NCBI GenBank assembly: GCA_963851415.1
Contig: CAWKPF010000002.1
Location: 2,480,001-2,544,000 of the forward strand
From: CAWKPF01 sp963851415
Lineage (GTDB): Bacteria; Acidobacteriota; Thermoanaerobaculia; Multivoradales; Multivoraceae
Reading direction: 5' to 3'
DNA: 64,000 nucleotides
Shown one piece after another: positions 14,885 through 25,676 of this stretch. Below the pieces are notes generated by a model. The model was not told the origin of the DNA, searched no databases, and saw only the letters and a list, made by a program, of their open reading frames with translations. The position numbers and the translations under genes are program-made. The stretch's first letter is position 1. Each line of letters begins with the position of its first letter.

Positions 14885-17664
14885 ATGCGACGCCTGATCC
14901 TCCTCATCCTGCTCACCTCGACCGCCGCCGTGATCGCTCTCGGCGCCATCTCGTTCACCCAGAAGGTCCGCTCGTTCCAGCCGCTGGGATTCGAGGTGCA
15001 ACCGCGGGGCGAGGTCTGGCAGGTGAGCGCCATCGAGTCTCCCGAGACCGGGCTCGAAGCTGGCGACCTCATGCTGCTCGTCAACGGCGGCGACGTGGCC
15101 AACCGAGAGGAGCTCGAGCGCGCCCTGGCCCGTCGCTCCGGCAGCCAGATCCTGGTCCAGCGAGGCGAAGCTCTTCAGGAGATCGATTACCGCAGGCCAC
15201 CGCTGCGCATCGACTTCGCGTACTTGATGCTGGCCCTGATCGGGGTGGTCTATCTCCTCGTCGGAACCTACACCTTGCTGCGTGGGATTTCGGCGCAGGT
15301 AGTCCTGTTTCATCTCTGGTGCTCCAGCTCCGCTGCGGTCTACCTGCTGACAGAAACCCCTCCCTACGACAGTACCGAGCGGATCCTGTACCTGGTGGAG
15401 GTGCTGGCGCGCCTGGCTCTTCCGGCCCTGACGCTGCACTTCTTCCTCACCTTTCCGCGGCGTCTCTCCGAGGCTCGCTGGTTCTCGGCCTCGATTCCCT
15501 TCCTCTATCTTCCCAGCGCGGTGCTCGCCGCCCTTCACCTCGACCTCGCGCTGAACGACGGAGCCTGGATTGCCGGGCCGCCGAGCGACGCCCTGGTTCA
15601 GCGACTCGACCGATCCTGGCTGGTTCTGCTCGGACTCTACGTGCTGGTATCCATCCTGAGCCTGGTCCTGCAGCTGCTTCGATCGTGGCGCAGCGAGGAG
15701 GGCCGCCAGTTGCTCTGGATCACGATCGGAATGGGTGTGGGCTACGCCCCATTCCTCCTGCTCTATCTCCTTCCTCGAGCGGTCGGTCTCGAAGCGTCTT
15801 CGTGGGTGCAGGCTGTCGCGGTGGCCCCGCTGGCGCTGGTCCCCCTCGGCTTTGCGTACGCCATTCTGCGCTACCGCCTGTGGGACATCGCGATCATCGT
15901 ACGCGATCTCATGACCTACACCTTGACGGTGCTGCTCGGGATCTTCGCGTTCTCGCTGCTCAACCTCGCCATCGACCGCGGGATACCGGAAGACCTGTCG
16001 CTCGCTCGTTACCTGCTCACCTTCCTCGCCGGGTTGGTGGTCGCAGGCCTCGCGATTCCGACTCGGCAAGGCATCAATTCCACACTGCAACGCTTTCACT
16101 ACCGCGGAACCTTTTCTCGGCGCCGGGCCCTCTCGAAGTTCGGACGCGATCTTCTACACGAGAGGGACCTCCGCTCCTTGAGCACGGGGTTGCTCCACGA
16201 ACTGCAAGACGGACTGGATCTCGAGCAGGCGAATCTCTATCTGGCAGACGGCGGCCGACTGGTGCCGGTTCTCCCGGTCGACGGCGAAGGCCCTCTCCCG
16301 CTCGACGGAATGCCTGACGAGCTCTGGGAGCGTGACTTCGAGAGCCTGACCGGTATCGCCCTACCCGACTCGAGCTTGGAAAGCGCTCAGCGTCTCTTCC
16401 TTCAGGGTTACCGCTACGCCTTCCCACTCAGCGTGCGCGGCCGTCGAATCGGAGTCGCCGTCACCGGCTACAAGGTGGAGCAGGTCCCTCTCAACAGTGA
16501 CGACGTGCTCCTGGTGCGCCAGCTCCTCAATCAGGCGTCACTCGCCATCGAGAACGCTCAACTGCTCGAGCAACTGCAGCGTCAGCTCACCGAAGTTCTC
16601 GAGCTCAAGCAGTTCAACGAAGAGATCATCGAGTCTTCGCCGGCCGGTATCGCCGTTCTGGACGCGGACGACCGAGTCGTCACTGCCAATCTCGCTTTCG
16701 CCGCACTCGTCGGACAGGATCGCGAAGCGATCCGCCGTCAGGCGCTGCTCGATCTTCTGCCGTTGGACAGACTTCCCACGCCGGACCAGGGAGTGCAGGC
16801 GATCGAGATGACGGACTACCTGGGACACCAGCGCTATGTGCAGCTGAGCGTCGCCTCTTTCCTGGGCAGCTCCAGCCGAGGCCTCAACGTCCTCGTCGCC
16901 CATGACGTCACGGAGCGCGTCCAGATGGAGCGCAGGCTCGAGGAACAAGAGCGTCTTGCCGCCATCGGAGTCATGGCCGCGGGAGTCGCTCACGAGGTCA
17001 ACACGCCACTGACCGGCATCTCGAGCTATGCACAGATGCTGCTCGCCCGCACACCCGAGAGCGACGACCGGTACGAGATGCTGCGCAAGGTCGAGCGCCA
17101 GACATTCCGAGCCGCTCGTATCGTCAACACGTTGCTCCGGGCCGCCCGGCAGGGCATCGACGAACCGGAGAGGGTCGATCTCGGGGCAGTAGTGGACGAG
17201 TGCTGTGACCTGCTCGGGGATCGAATGCTCGACGCCAACGTGAGCATTCAACGAGATGGCTGGCCGGAAGGCCATTTCTGGGTCTGGGGAAACGAAGGCG
17301 AGTACCATCAGGTAATCTCCAATCTGGTGGTCAACGCGATCGACGCCATGCGCGAACAGGGGGGCGGGACTCTGACCTTCGGGCTGAAGCTGGTCGAGAA
17401 TCGGGCACGGCTGACGGTCTCGGACACCGGCCCGGGCATTCCCCCGACGGACCTGCCCTACATCTTCCAACCCTTCTTTTCGACCAAGTCCGGATCCGGC
17501 GGCACCGGGCTCGGCCTCTCGATCAGTCACTCGATCGTTCGTCGCTACGGTGGTGACTTGAGCGTGAAGAACCAGCCCGACGGTGGCTGCCAGTTCGTGG
17601 CCGAGCTGCCGATCGAGAGCCCGGCCTCGAAGGAAGGCTCAGAACGGCCTCAGGGGGAGAGCGT

Positions 17665-17668
<4 letters not shown>
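14885..17668 (+). CDS. Membrane histidine kinase with PDZ, GAF and PAS domains
   Basis: 927 residues. Order: TM1 (about 5-23), a PDZ-like segment (FEVQPRGEVWQVSAIE, GLEAGDLMLLVNG; about 38-100) that should face the periplasm, eight or so membrane helices (about 110-400), a GAF-like region (about 415-565), a coiled linker (LLEQLQRQLTEVLELKQFNE), a PAS domain (SSPAGIAVLDADDRVV; about 580-680), HisKA with the phospho-acceptor His703 in AAGVAHEVNTPLTGI, and HATPase boxes NLVVNAIDAM, DTGPGIP and GSGGTGLGLSI. It would pass a membrane or envelope signal to the regulator encoded next, whose ATG overlaps this gene's stop (ATGA). The N-terminal PDZ plus many helices is unusual among NtrB-type kinases. 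Confidence 0.92.
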
Positions 17669-19044
<1,376 letters not shown>

Positions 19045-19070
19045 TCATCGATCGAGGCCGGAACAATGCC

Positions 19071-20162
19071 ATGACGGTCCAAGTCCAGAAGCTAGAGGAG
19101 CTCGAGCGCACCCACGAGGAGTTGACCACGCGGCTCTCCGATCCCGAGATCTTCGCCGACCAGGCATCCTACCGGGAAACCAGCAAGGCGCTGGCCGAGA
19201 TCACTCCCACAGTGGATCTGTTCCGGAAGTGGCAGCGACTCCGCACAGAGCTGAGTGAGGCCGAGCAGATGCTCGAGGAGCTGTCAGCCGGCGACGAGCT
19301 GCGCGAGGTCGTCAACGAAGAGAAGACCTCTCTGGCGGCACAGCTCGAGACAGTGGAGGAGCAGCTACGCCACGAGCTGCGCCCCCGCGATCCCAACGAT
19401 CAACGCAACGTCGTCCTCGAGATTCGGGCGGGTACGGGGGGAGACGAAGCCACGCTCTTCGCCGCTGAGCTCTTTCGGATGTACTCCCGCTATGCCGAGA
19501 CCCAGGGCTGGCGGGTCGAGATCATCGACCTCTCGGAGTCCGAGGTGGGAGGCATCAAGGACGTGTCCGCCATCATCGAGGGCTCCGGCGCCTTCAGCCG
19601 GCTCAAGTACGAGGGAGGGGTCCACCGTGTTCAGCGAGTGCCCCAGACCGAAGCCTCCGGCAGGATCCACACCTCCGCCGTCACGGTCGCAGTGCTCCCG
19701 GAAGCAGAGGACGTAGAGATCAGCATCGACGAGAAGGAGCTGCGGGTGGACACCTTCTGCGCCTCCGGCCCCGGCGGCCAGGGCGTCAACACCACCTACT
19801 CGGCGGTCCGGTTGACCCATCTACCGAGCGGACTGGTCGTCTCCTGCCAGGACGAGCGCAGTCAGATCAAGAACAAGGCGAAGGCTCTTCGCGTGCTGAA
19901 GAGTCGACTCCTCGAGATCGAGCTGGCGAGAGCGCATGCCGAGCTGAGCGAAGAGCGCCGCCGCATGGTGGGCTCGGGGGATCGCTCCGAGAAGATCCGG
20001 ACCTACAACTTTCCCCAGAACCGCGTCACCGACCATCGGATCGGTTTGACCATCCACCAGCTGCCCGCTCTGCTCGAAGGCAATCTCGACCCGTTGATCG
20101 AGCCCCTGACGGCGCACTACCAGGCCGAGCAGATGCAGGCCTCAGCCGGGGGAGCGACCTGA
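19071..20162 (+). CDS. prfA: Peptide chain release factor 1
   Basis: Class I release factor that ends translation at UAA and UAG. 363 residues, the normal length. It carries the catalytic GGQ in SGPGGQGVNTTYSAVRLTHL, where most RF1 have GAGGQHVN, and the stop-codon reading tripeptide at VPQTEASGRIHTSA, which is PQT here instead of the usual PxT forms PAT/PVT. The N-terminal coiled coil (EELERTHEELTTRLSDPEIF) and C-terminal RTYNFPQNRVTDHR are also as expected. prmC, which methylates the GGQ glutamine, follows after 11 bases, the classical arrangement. It starts 26 bases after the response regulator. Confidence 0.96.
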   Translation: MTVQVQKLEELERTHEELTTRLSDPEIFADQASYRETSKALAEITPTVDLFRKWQRLRTELSEAEQMLEELSAGDELREVVNEEKTSLAAQLETVEEQLRHELRPRDPNDQRNVVLEIRAGTGGDEATLFAAELFRMYSRYAETQGWRVEIIDLSESEVGGIKDVSAIIEGSGAFSRLKYEGGVHRVQRVPQTEASGRIHTSAVTVAVLPEAEDVEISIDEKELRVDTFCASGPGGQGVNTTYSAVRLTHLPSGLVVSCQDERSQIKNKAKALRVLKSRLLEIELARAHAELSEERRRMVGSGDRSEKIRTYNFPQNRVTDHRIGLTIHQLPALLEGNLDPLIEPLTAHYQAEQMQASAGGAT

Positions 20163-20173
20163 CTCGGCACACC

Positions 20174-21050
20174 GTGGGTGCTGATCGGAGCCTCCCGCCC
20201 GCACCGAACTCGATCGAAGCGGTCCTCGCTCGAGCACGCAATCGACTCGGAGAGTCCTCCTTCTCGCCTTCGCTACGCGAGGCACGCCTTCTCCTGGCCA
20301 AGGCTCTCGGCTGGCCGGAAGCGCGAGTCCTCTCGTATCCGGAGCAGGTCGTGGACGAATCCACAGTGGGCCGTTTCGAAGCCTGGATCGAGCGGCGTCT
20401 TCGGGGGGAGCCAGTGGCTTACCTGGTCGGCGAGCGCGAGTTCTTCGGCCGAGCCTTCGGTGTCGATTCACGAGGCCTCGTTCCGCGCCCCGAGACCGAG
20501 CATCTGGTCGAGCGAGCGCTGGACCTTCCTCTCCCCGAGTTCGCTCGGATCCTCGACATCGGCACGGGATCCGGGTGCATCGCGGCGACCCTCGCTCTCG
20601 AACGGCATTCGTGGCGTCTCTTTGCCAGCGATGTCTCTCCGGCGGCCCTCGCTCTGGCAGCCGAGAACTTCCGGCGTCACCACCTGGATCGGCGCATACG
20701 GCTCCTCGCGAGCGACCTTCTCGAAGCCATCGACAGCCGAGCCTTCGACCTGCTGGTCTGCAATCCCCCCTATATCGACCGAGCCGCGAGAGACTCTGTG
20801 TCCCTCGAGGTCCGAGAGTTCGAGCCTCACCTGGCACTGTTCGCGGAACTTGGGCGGCCTGGACTTCTATCAGCGACTCTTCCAAGCGCTGGCCACCGCG
20901 GGCGTCGACGGTCCCCTACTGGTCGAGATCGGCTACGACCAGCTCGAGGCCATCCGCGATCTGGCCACCGCTCGCGGTCTGCAGGTGCGCTGGATCGGAA
21001 AAGACCTCGCGGGGCACAGTCGGATTCTCCAGGTGGGCGGCCCGGGCTAG
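20174..21050 (+). pseudogene. prmC: Release-factor glutamine methyltransferase, broken by one frameshift
   Basis: PrmC/HemK N5-methylates the GGQ glutamine of release factors. From GTG 20174 the frame gives the N-terminal helical domain, then GEREFFGRAFGVDSRGLVPR, SAM motif ILDIGTGSGCIA and the substrate-binding LLVCNPPYID. After FEPHLALFAEL the frame changes: the expected ending (GLDFYQRLFQALATAG, LLVEIGYDQLEAI, HSRILQVGG) continues in the next frame to a stop at 21050. Removing one G from the GGG near 20851 would restore a full protein. The frame otherwise runs on into unrelated sequence. Because the gene is important and the change falls in a G run, an assembly error is a serious alternative to a real mutation. 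Confidence 0.85.
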
Positions 21051-21143
21051 CGTTCTGCGTTCGGCGGAGCGGGATCATTGCCGCAAGCCGATACATCTGG
21101 AACCGAAATTGCACCCTAGAGGTACCGGGGTCCGGGTCACGCT

Positions 21144-23618
21144 GTGGCTGGCGCAGTCGGGACCGGGGCTGTCCAAAAATTCGCAACGAGCGACGCCAAA
21201 TTGACACTTCCTATCGCCCCGGGAACGAAGCCCCAACCCTTGTTCGATCGTGCCAGGACTGTTCTCGGTGCGGTTCCACTCTGGCTCGGTGCGCTCGGTT
21301 CACTGGTTCTACTGTGCGACTCCATGGCCGCAGCTCAGACCAGCGCGAGCGGAGCCCGAGAGAGATCCGTCCCGGAACCCCCGGAGATCGATTTTCGCAT
21401 CGAACTGGTTCGCCTGCAGAGCGAAGGCAACCTCGAGGGGGCACTGGAGGCAACCCTGCGCATTGAAGGGGAGCAGCCTGAACGAGCCCACGCTGCGGGT
21501 GTTCCCTATCTTCGCGGCCACCTGCTCGACCAGATGGGAAGACCGAGGGAGGCAGCGGAGGCCTTCGCGCGCTCGATGGCGACCGGAGATCGTCTGGATT
21601 CTCATGCGCGCCTCCGAATCGCGTACGACCAGCTCGCGCTCGGCCATCCCGAGGTGGCAGCTGGGCTGACGGCGACGGTGCTCGGCAGTCGACCCCCTCA
21701 GTCCCTGGTGGACAGCGCCTCACGGCTCCTGGCACGGACCCTGGCCGAAGGCGGCGACTGCCGCCTGCTTCGGGACCTCTCCGGTCGGGGGTTCGCCACG
21801 GAGGCTCGGCGTCGCATTCAGTTGATGCGAGCGGACTGCTCCCTTCGAGCCGGCGACGCCCGGACGGCAACCGAGCTCTTGCGGCAGCTTCTTCAGGAGA
21901 GCGTCACGGACCTCTCCGCACACCAGGCGTCCGAGCGCCTCGAACAGCTCGAGAAGCCCCCCTTCGACAAAGAGCTCCTGGAGCTCCTGGGACAAACGTA
22001 CTATCACCATCGAGAGTTCGGGCGATCCTCTCAGCTGCTCGAGCGCCTGGTGATCGAGTTCCCGGAGACACTGAGCAGTCAAGCATTCCGGACCTACTAC
22101 GATCTGGCGAGAAGCAACTTCTGGATGGGGCAGTTCGAAACCGCGGCTCGACGCTACGGTGACATGGCAGAGAGGACCCAGTCCACGACCGAACGGGCTC
22201 GAAGCCTCTACCAGCAGGGGCGCTCCCTGGAGCTTGCTGGGGACTGGCAGAAGGCCATCGACAGCTACCTCCGGTCGCTCGAAACGAGGACCACCGGCGA
22301 TCTCTCCGGGTCCGCGCTGATCGGTGCGATGAGGCTCCACTACCGAAGAGAGGAGCACGCAGCCGCACAGCAGCTCTATGTGCGACTCGGCGAGCGCAAA
22401 CAGTGGCGCTACGAGCTGTCCCGCGCCGCCCTCTTTCTGGCTGTCTCCGATCTGGTCAGGGGACACACCGAGCGCGCGGAGGGTTTCCTCGACCAGGCCG
22501 ATCGAGCCAGCCCAGCTGCGGCTCTGGAAGTCAACTACTGGCGCGGGCGACTCGCAGAATCTCAGGGGCGCACTGCCGATGCGGTCGCCTACTACGGCAC
22601 GGTCCTGCGCACGGACGAATTCCATCCGCTGGCCCTGAGCGCTCGCGAAAGACTCGTGGCACCTGCGCTCGCCGCCGCAGCACGCGCCCTTGGCCTCGAG
22701 CTCGCCTCCTCCGAGGCACTCGTGGACCTCCATACCGCCTGGCTGTTGCTGGGGGGTCAAGACCCACGGGGCGCGCGAGCCCGACTCGACCTCCTTCGCG
22801 GACTCGCAGCCGACAGCCGCGCCGCTCGCTTTCTCACCGTCGCTCCGGTGGCGGTGGAGGAGTGGCCGCTTTGGCAGAGCGAGCTGCACCAGCCCGAGGA
22901 ACAGCTCCTCGCCTTGGGCATCTGGCGAGAAGCAGAGACGGTCGCGATGCGCTATTTCCCGCCGTCCAGGCCCGACCTCGCTCTGACCGCATCTCGCTCG
23001 CTCGCTCGGGCCGAGGCCCACCGCCAAGCCCTCCTGATCGCCGAGATCCTGCTCAAGCGCCTGCCACCGTCCGTGCCTCAACGACTCCTACCATCCGACT
23101 ACCGGGAGCAGCTGTTCCCCCTCGCCTACCTCGACCTGGTGGAGCGGGCCGGCCTGCGCTACGGCGTCGACCCTCATCTGGTCGCCTCGGTAATTCGACA
23201 AGAGAGCCACTTCGAGCCGAAGGCCGTCTCCGCTGTCGCGGCACGGGGCCTCACCCAGTTCGTTCTCCCGACGGCGTACCGACTGGCGCCCCTCGCCGGC
23301 CTCGCCCCGCTCGAGCCCGCCGACCTCGAGAACCCGGAGGTCTCGATCGCTCTCGGAAGCCTCTACCTGCGTGAGCTACTGAGACGATACGAGGGGCGGG
23401 AGCATGTGGCCGTGGCAGCCTACAACGCCGGCGAATCGCAGGCAGAGCTGTGGCAGAGTCACTGCTATACGGCAGAGCCGGACGAGTACTTCACCAAGGT
23501 CACCTTTCAAGAGACTCGCAACTACGTCGCGCATGTGCTCGCGGCGAGAGCCCAGTACGACGACATCTACGGACAGAGCAACTTCGGGCATCGAGCCGAT
23601 CTCCTCAGCAGCCGCTAG
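21144..23618 (+). CDS. Soluble lytic murein transglycosylase with long TPR-like N-terminus
   Basis: 824 residues from GTG 21144; a TTG at 21240, directly before a signal-peptide-like stretch (AVPLWLGALGSLVLLCDSMA), is the more likely start. Residues about 100-650 are helical repeats of tetratricopeptide type (QQGRSLELAGDWQKAIDSYL and others), as in Slt70 and its relatives. The C-terminal SLT domain has the catalytic glutamate in VIRQESHFEPKAVS, GLTQFVLPTA where the family has GLMQLMP-TA, and VAAYNAGES. It would cut peptidoglycan in the periplasm to form 1,6-anhydro-muropeptides. It starts 94-190 bases after the prmC remnant; no promoter with both elements was found. Confidence 0.88.
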   Translation: MAGAVGTGAVQKFATSDAKLTLPIAPGTKPQPLFDRARTVLGAVPLWLGALGSLVLLCDSMAAAQTSASGARERSVPEPPEIDFRIELVRLQSEGNLEGALEATLRIEGEQPERAHAAGVPYLRGHLLDQMGRPREAAEAFARSMATGDRLDSHARLRIAYDQLALGHPEVAAGLTATVLGSRPPQSLVDSASRLLARTLAEGGDCRLLRDLSGRGFATEARRRIQLMRADCSLRAGDARTATELLRQLLQESVTDLSAHQASERLEQLEKPPFDKELLELLGQTYYHHREFGRSSQLLERLVIEFPETLSSQAFRTYYDLARSNFWMGQFETAARRYGDMAERTQSTTERARSLYQQGRSLELAGDWQKAIDSYLRSLETRTTGDLSGSALIGAMRLHYRREEHAAAQQLYVRLGERKQWRYELSRAALFLAVSDLVRGHTERAEGFLDQADRASPAAALEVNYWRGRLAESQGRTADAVAYYGTVLRTDEFHPLALSARERLVAPALAAAARALGLELASSEALVDLHTAWLLLGGQDPRGARARLDLLRGLAADSRAARFLTVAPVAVEEWPLWQSELHQPEEQLLALGIWREAETVAMRYFPPSRPDLALTASRSLARAEAHRQALLIAEILLKRLPPSVPQRLLPSDYREQLFPLAYLDLVERAGLRYGVDPHLVASVIRQESHFEPKAVSAVAARGLTQFVLPTAYRLAPLAGLAPLEPADLENPEVSIALGSLYLRELLRRYEGREHVAVAAYNAGESQAELWQSHCYTAEPDEYFTKVTFQETRNYVAHVLAARAQYDDIYGQSNFGHRADLLSSR

Positions 23619-23652
23619 CCCGGACGAACCCCTTATCCAGCAGCCGCCCGGC

Positions 23653-24429
23653 TCAGCGCAAGGGCTCCGCTGGAGGCTTACCCCTCGAGTCCTCGATCCC
23701 GCGACGATCGAGCAGCGGTAGCTGCGAATCGTCCTGCTCCAGGAGGTCGACGACGTCGGCATCCCGACGCAGCTCAGCGGTCCATTTCTCGAGCTCCCGG
23801 TCCAGTCCTCTCTGATAGAGCAGGGCGCGAATCTCCTCTCGAACCTCCTCGACCGGTGGTACCTGGGGACGGCTGTCGGAATCCGGATCTGGATCCGGGT
23901 CGACCTGCTCTGCCAGCATCGGCAGCAGCTCCTCGTCGTAGTATTCCCGGATCTCCTCCAGCGAAACCGAGACTCGAGGGCCCAGCCGCTGCTCGATGAA
24001 GGCGAGCAGCTGCAGTTGCAGTGCGAGCTGAGCTCGCAGATCGACGAGGGTCATTCCCGACTCTGCCAAGGAGTCGGCAAGAGCCTCTGGCCCCCCGGCT
24101 CTCTCGGTCACGAGCTGCAGCTGGCGATCGAGCTCATCGACCGGAGTCTCCACGGTTCCGAACCGATCGATCTGATGAAGGCGAAGACGCTCATCGATGA
24201 GACGATCGAGGACTCGCCTCTCGAGCGATCTCCTCGATTCCCCTACCTCCGGCTCGATCAGGCCGAGCCCGGTTACCCGATCGATCTCGGAGTAGAGGAT
24301 CGGATCGCCGTCGACGACAGCCACGATCCGATCGACCAGTTGAGCCTTCGCGGCTTCCGGGAGAAGAAGCACCAGAAGGAGTCCGCACAGAAGGACGGGT
24401 CGAGGGAATGGCGGTGGCATGTGATGCAA
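23653..24429 (-). CDS. SurA-like periplasmic chaperone domain protein without PPIase domain
   Basis: 258 residues: signal peptide (VLLCGLLLVLLLPEAAKAQ) followed by the SurA N-terminal pattern VDRIVAVVDGDPILYSEIDR and paired helices (VLDRLIDERLRLHQ). No parvulin-type peptidyl-prolyl isomerase domain can be seen; instead comes an acidic low-complexity stretch (QVDPDPDPDSDSRPQ) and a last helical segment (REEIRALLYQRGLDRELEKW) like the C-terminal part of the SurA chaperone core. Chaperone activity toward outer-membrane proteins in the periplasm is the likely role. The two nearby barrel proteins would be plausible clients. The start is uncertain between codons 1 and 4. The gene converges on the transglycosylase with a 34-base gap. 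Confidence 0.8.
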   Translation of the reverse strand: MHHMPPPFPRPVLLCGLLLVLLLPEAAKAQLVDRIVAVVDGDPILYSEIDRVTGLGLIEPEVGESRRSLERRVLDRLIDERLRLHQIDRFGTVETPVDELDRQLQLVTERAGGPEALADSLAESGMTLVDLRAQLALQLQLLAFIEQRLGPRVSVSLEEIREYYDEELLPMLAEQVDPDPDPDSDSRPQVPPVEEVREEIRALLYQRGLDRELEKWTAELRRDADVVDLLEQDDSQLPLLDRRGIEDSRGKPPAEPLR

Positions 24430-24491
24430 GGGATGACGACGGCATCAGGAGGCAGCTGCGGCGCCCACCATCGTAGCAATCCACTACCGCC

Positions 24492-24500
24492 TGCTACCAT
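24492..24500 (+). promoter_or_regulatory. Extended -10 element directly before rsmI
   Basis: TGC-TACCAT at 24492-24500 ends 7 bases before the TTG start of rsmI. It fits the TGn-TAnnaT pattern found before argS, the phosphoglycerate mutase gene and a GWxTD gene, and suggests a leaderless or nearly leaderless transcript. Confidence 0.5.
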
Positions 24501-24507
24501 TGGGAAC

Positions 24508-25197
24508 TTGAGCGGCAAGTTGGAGATCGTAGCGACCCCGATCGGCAACCTCGCCGACCTGAGCGACCGAGCGCGCGAGGCCCTGGCGAGCGCGGATCTG
24601 ATCGCCTGCGAAGACACGCGACGAACCGGACGTCTGATGGCCTCTCTTGGCCTGCACAAGCGCCTGTTGTCCGTCCACGAGCACAACGAGCGGCAACGGC
24701 TGCCCTCCCTGATCGATGCTCTCGAACGAGGAGATCGCATCGCGCTGGTGAGCGATGCCGGAACTCCGCTGCTGTCCGACCCGGGCTTCCTCCTGGTGCG
24801 CGAAGCGGTCGCACGCGGCATTGCGGTGCAGGCGCTGCCAGGACCGTCAGCCGCGTTGTGCGCATTGGTCGTCTCCGGATTGCCCCCGCTTCCATTCACC
24901 TTTGCCGGCTTCGTCCCACCCAAGAGCGGCAAGCGGAAGCGCTTCTATGGCCGTTTCGGTGAGCTCGACCATACCTTTGTCGTCTTCGAGTCTCCCCACC
25001 GGATCGTCGCCAGTCTGGAGGATGCACACGGCGTCCTGGGAGCTCGTCCGGCTGCCCTGGCCCGAGAACTGACCAAACTGCACGAGGAGGTCGTTCGCGG
25101 AAGCCTCGGAGAGATCCTCGAGGAGATGCGCGCACGATCTTCGATCAAAGGAGAGATCGTGCTGGTCGTCGGCTCGGCAGTGGCGGGGATCGACTAG
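24508..25197 (+). CDS. rsmI: 16S rRNA (cytidine1402-2'-O)-methyltransferase
   Basis: SAM-dependent methyltransferase of the tetrapyrrole-methylase fold acting on 16S rRNA C1402 near the P site. 229 residues, at the short end of the family. Motifs: LEIVATPIGNLADLSDRA at the start, ACEDTRRTGRLMASLGL, the glycine-rich LVSDAGTPLLSDPGF, and LPGPSAALCALVVSGLP, then FAGFVPPKSGKRKRFY and a terminal KGEIVLVVG. TTG 24508 is chosen because the family starts within a few residues of this point. The stop codon overlaps that of the convergent ACT-domain gene by 4 bases. Confidence 0.93.
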   Translation: MSGKLEIVATPIGNLADLSDRAREALASADLIACEDTRRTGRLMASLGLHKRLLSVHEHNERQRLPSLIDALERGDRIALVSDAGTPLLSDPGFLLVREAVARGIAVQALPGPSAALCALVVSGLPPLPFTFAGFVPPKSGKRKRFYGRFGELDHTFVVFESPHRIVASLEDAHGVLGARPAALARELTKLHEEVVRGSLGEILEEMRARSSIKGEIVLVVGSAVAGID

Positions 25198-25676
25198 CTG
25201 CCGACCTCGCAGACCCGCTCTTCGATCCGGTGCCCCGCCGCCTCGAGCGCGGTCCGCGCCTCGGTCAGGGTCGCCGCTTTGACCAGGAGGTAGTCGGTGT
25301 CGAAGGTAGAAAGAGTGAACACCGAGATGCCCGCCCGAGCCAGGGGCCCGACCAGCGAGGCCAGAACTCCGGTCAAGGAGAACTCGAGCGGTCCAGCGAC
25401 CTCGAGCACTCGCCAACCGGTCTCGAGCCGCACCGTCAGGGCGGCCTCGTCAGAGACCGTCGGAGCCATCAGATTCGCGAGGAGGAGCTCCTCGGGAGCG
25501 ACGACCGAAAGCTCGTGACCGACCTGGGTCACCGAGACGAGGGGCCCGGACTCGACGCCGGGAATGGCAGCGGAAAGCTCCGAGAGGGGAGGCAGCGGGG
25601 TGGTCGCGGGCAACCGCGACACCGTATACCTCCCCTGGAACAGCCGCAGATGAAGTCCTACGCCGGCCCCGCTCAT
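25194..25676 (-). CDS. ACT-domain protein (CASTOR/ACT_7-like)
   Basis: 160 residues. The second half shows an ACT-type ligand-binding fold (EFSLTGVLASLVGPLARAGI, then SVFTLSTFDTDYLLVK), like the ACT_7 domains of small stand-alone proteins in bacteria and of the arginine sensor CASTOR in animals. The first half (RLFQGRYTVSRLP) is probably a second, diverged copy. Such proteins may sense amino acids, but no bacterial ligand is fixed. The ATG overlaps the TetR stop by 4 bases, so translation is coupled. Last gene of the cysteine desulfurase-mnmA-tetR chain. Confidence 0.75.
   Translation of the reverse strand: MSGAGVGLHLRLFQGRYTVSRLPATTPLPPLSELSAAIPGVESGPLVSVTQVGHELSVVAPEELLLANLMAPTVSDEAALTVRLETGWRVLEVAGPLEFSLTGVLASLVGPLARAGISVFTLSTFDTDYLLVKAATLTEARTALEAAGHRIEERVCEVGS

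Noticed and set aside
14885..16000. A separate membrane protein preceding the kinase
   Set aside because: The frame continues without a stop into the GAF, PAS and kinase domains.
14798..16099. A 433-residue Gln/Glu-rich open frame opposite the kinase gene
   Set aside because: It is antisense to a gene with clear domain motifs, and its composition is that expected of a GC-rich complement strand.
20174..21050. Programmed frameshift in prmC
   Set aside because: There is no slippery heptamer with a downstream structure at the site, and prmC is not known to use recoding.
21201..21206. TTGACA as a -35 box before the transglycosylase
   Set aside because: No -10-like hexamer stands 16-19 bases downstream.
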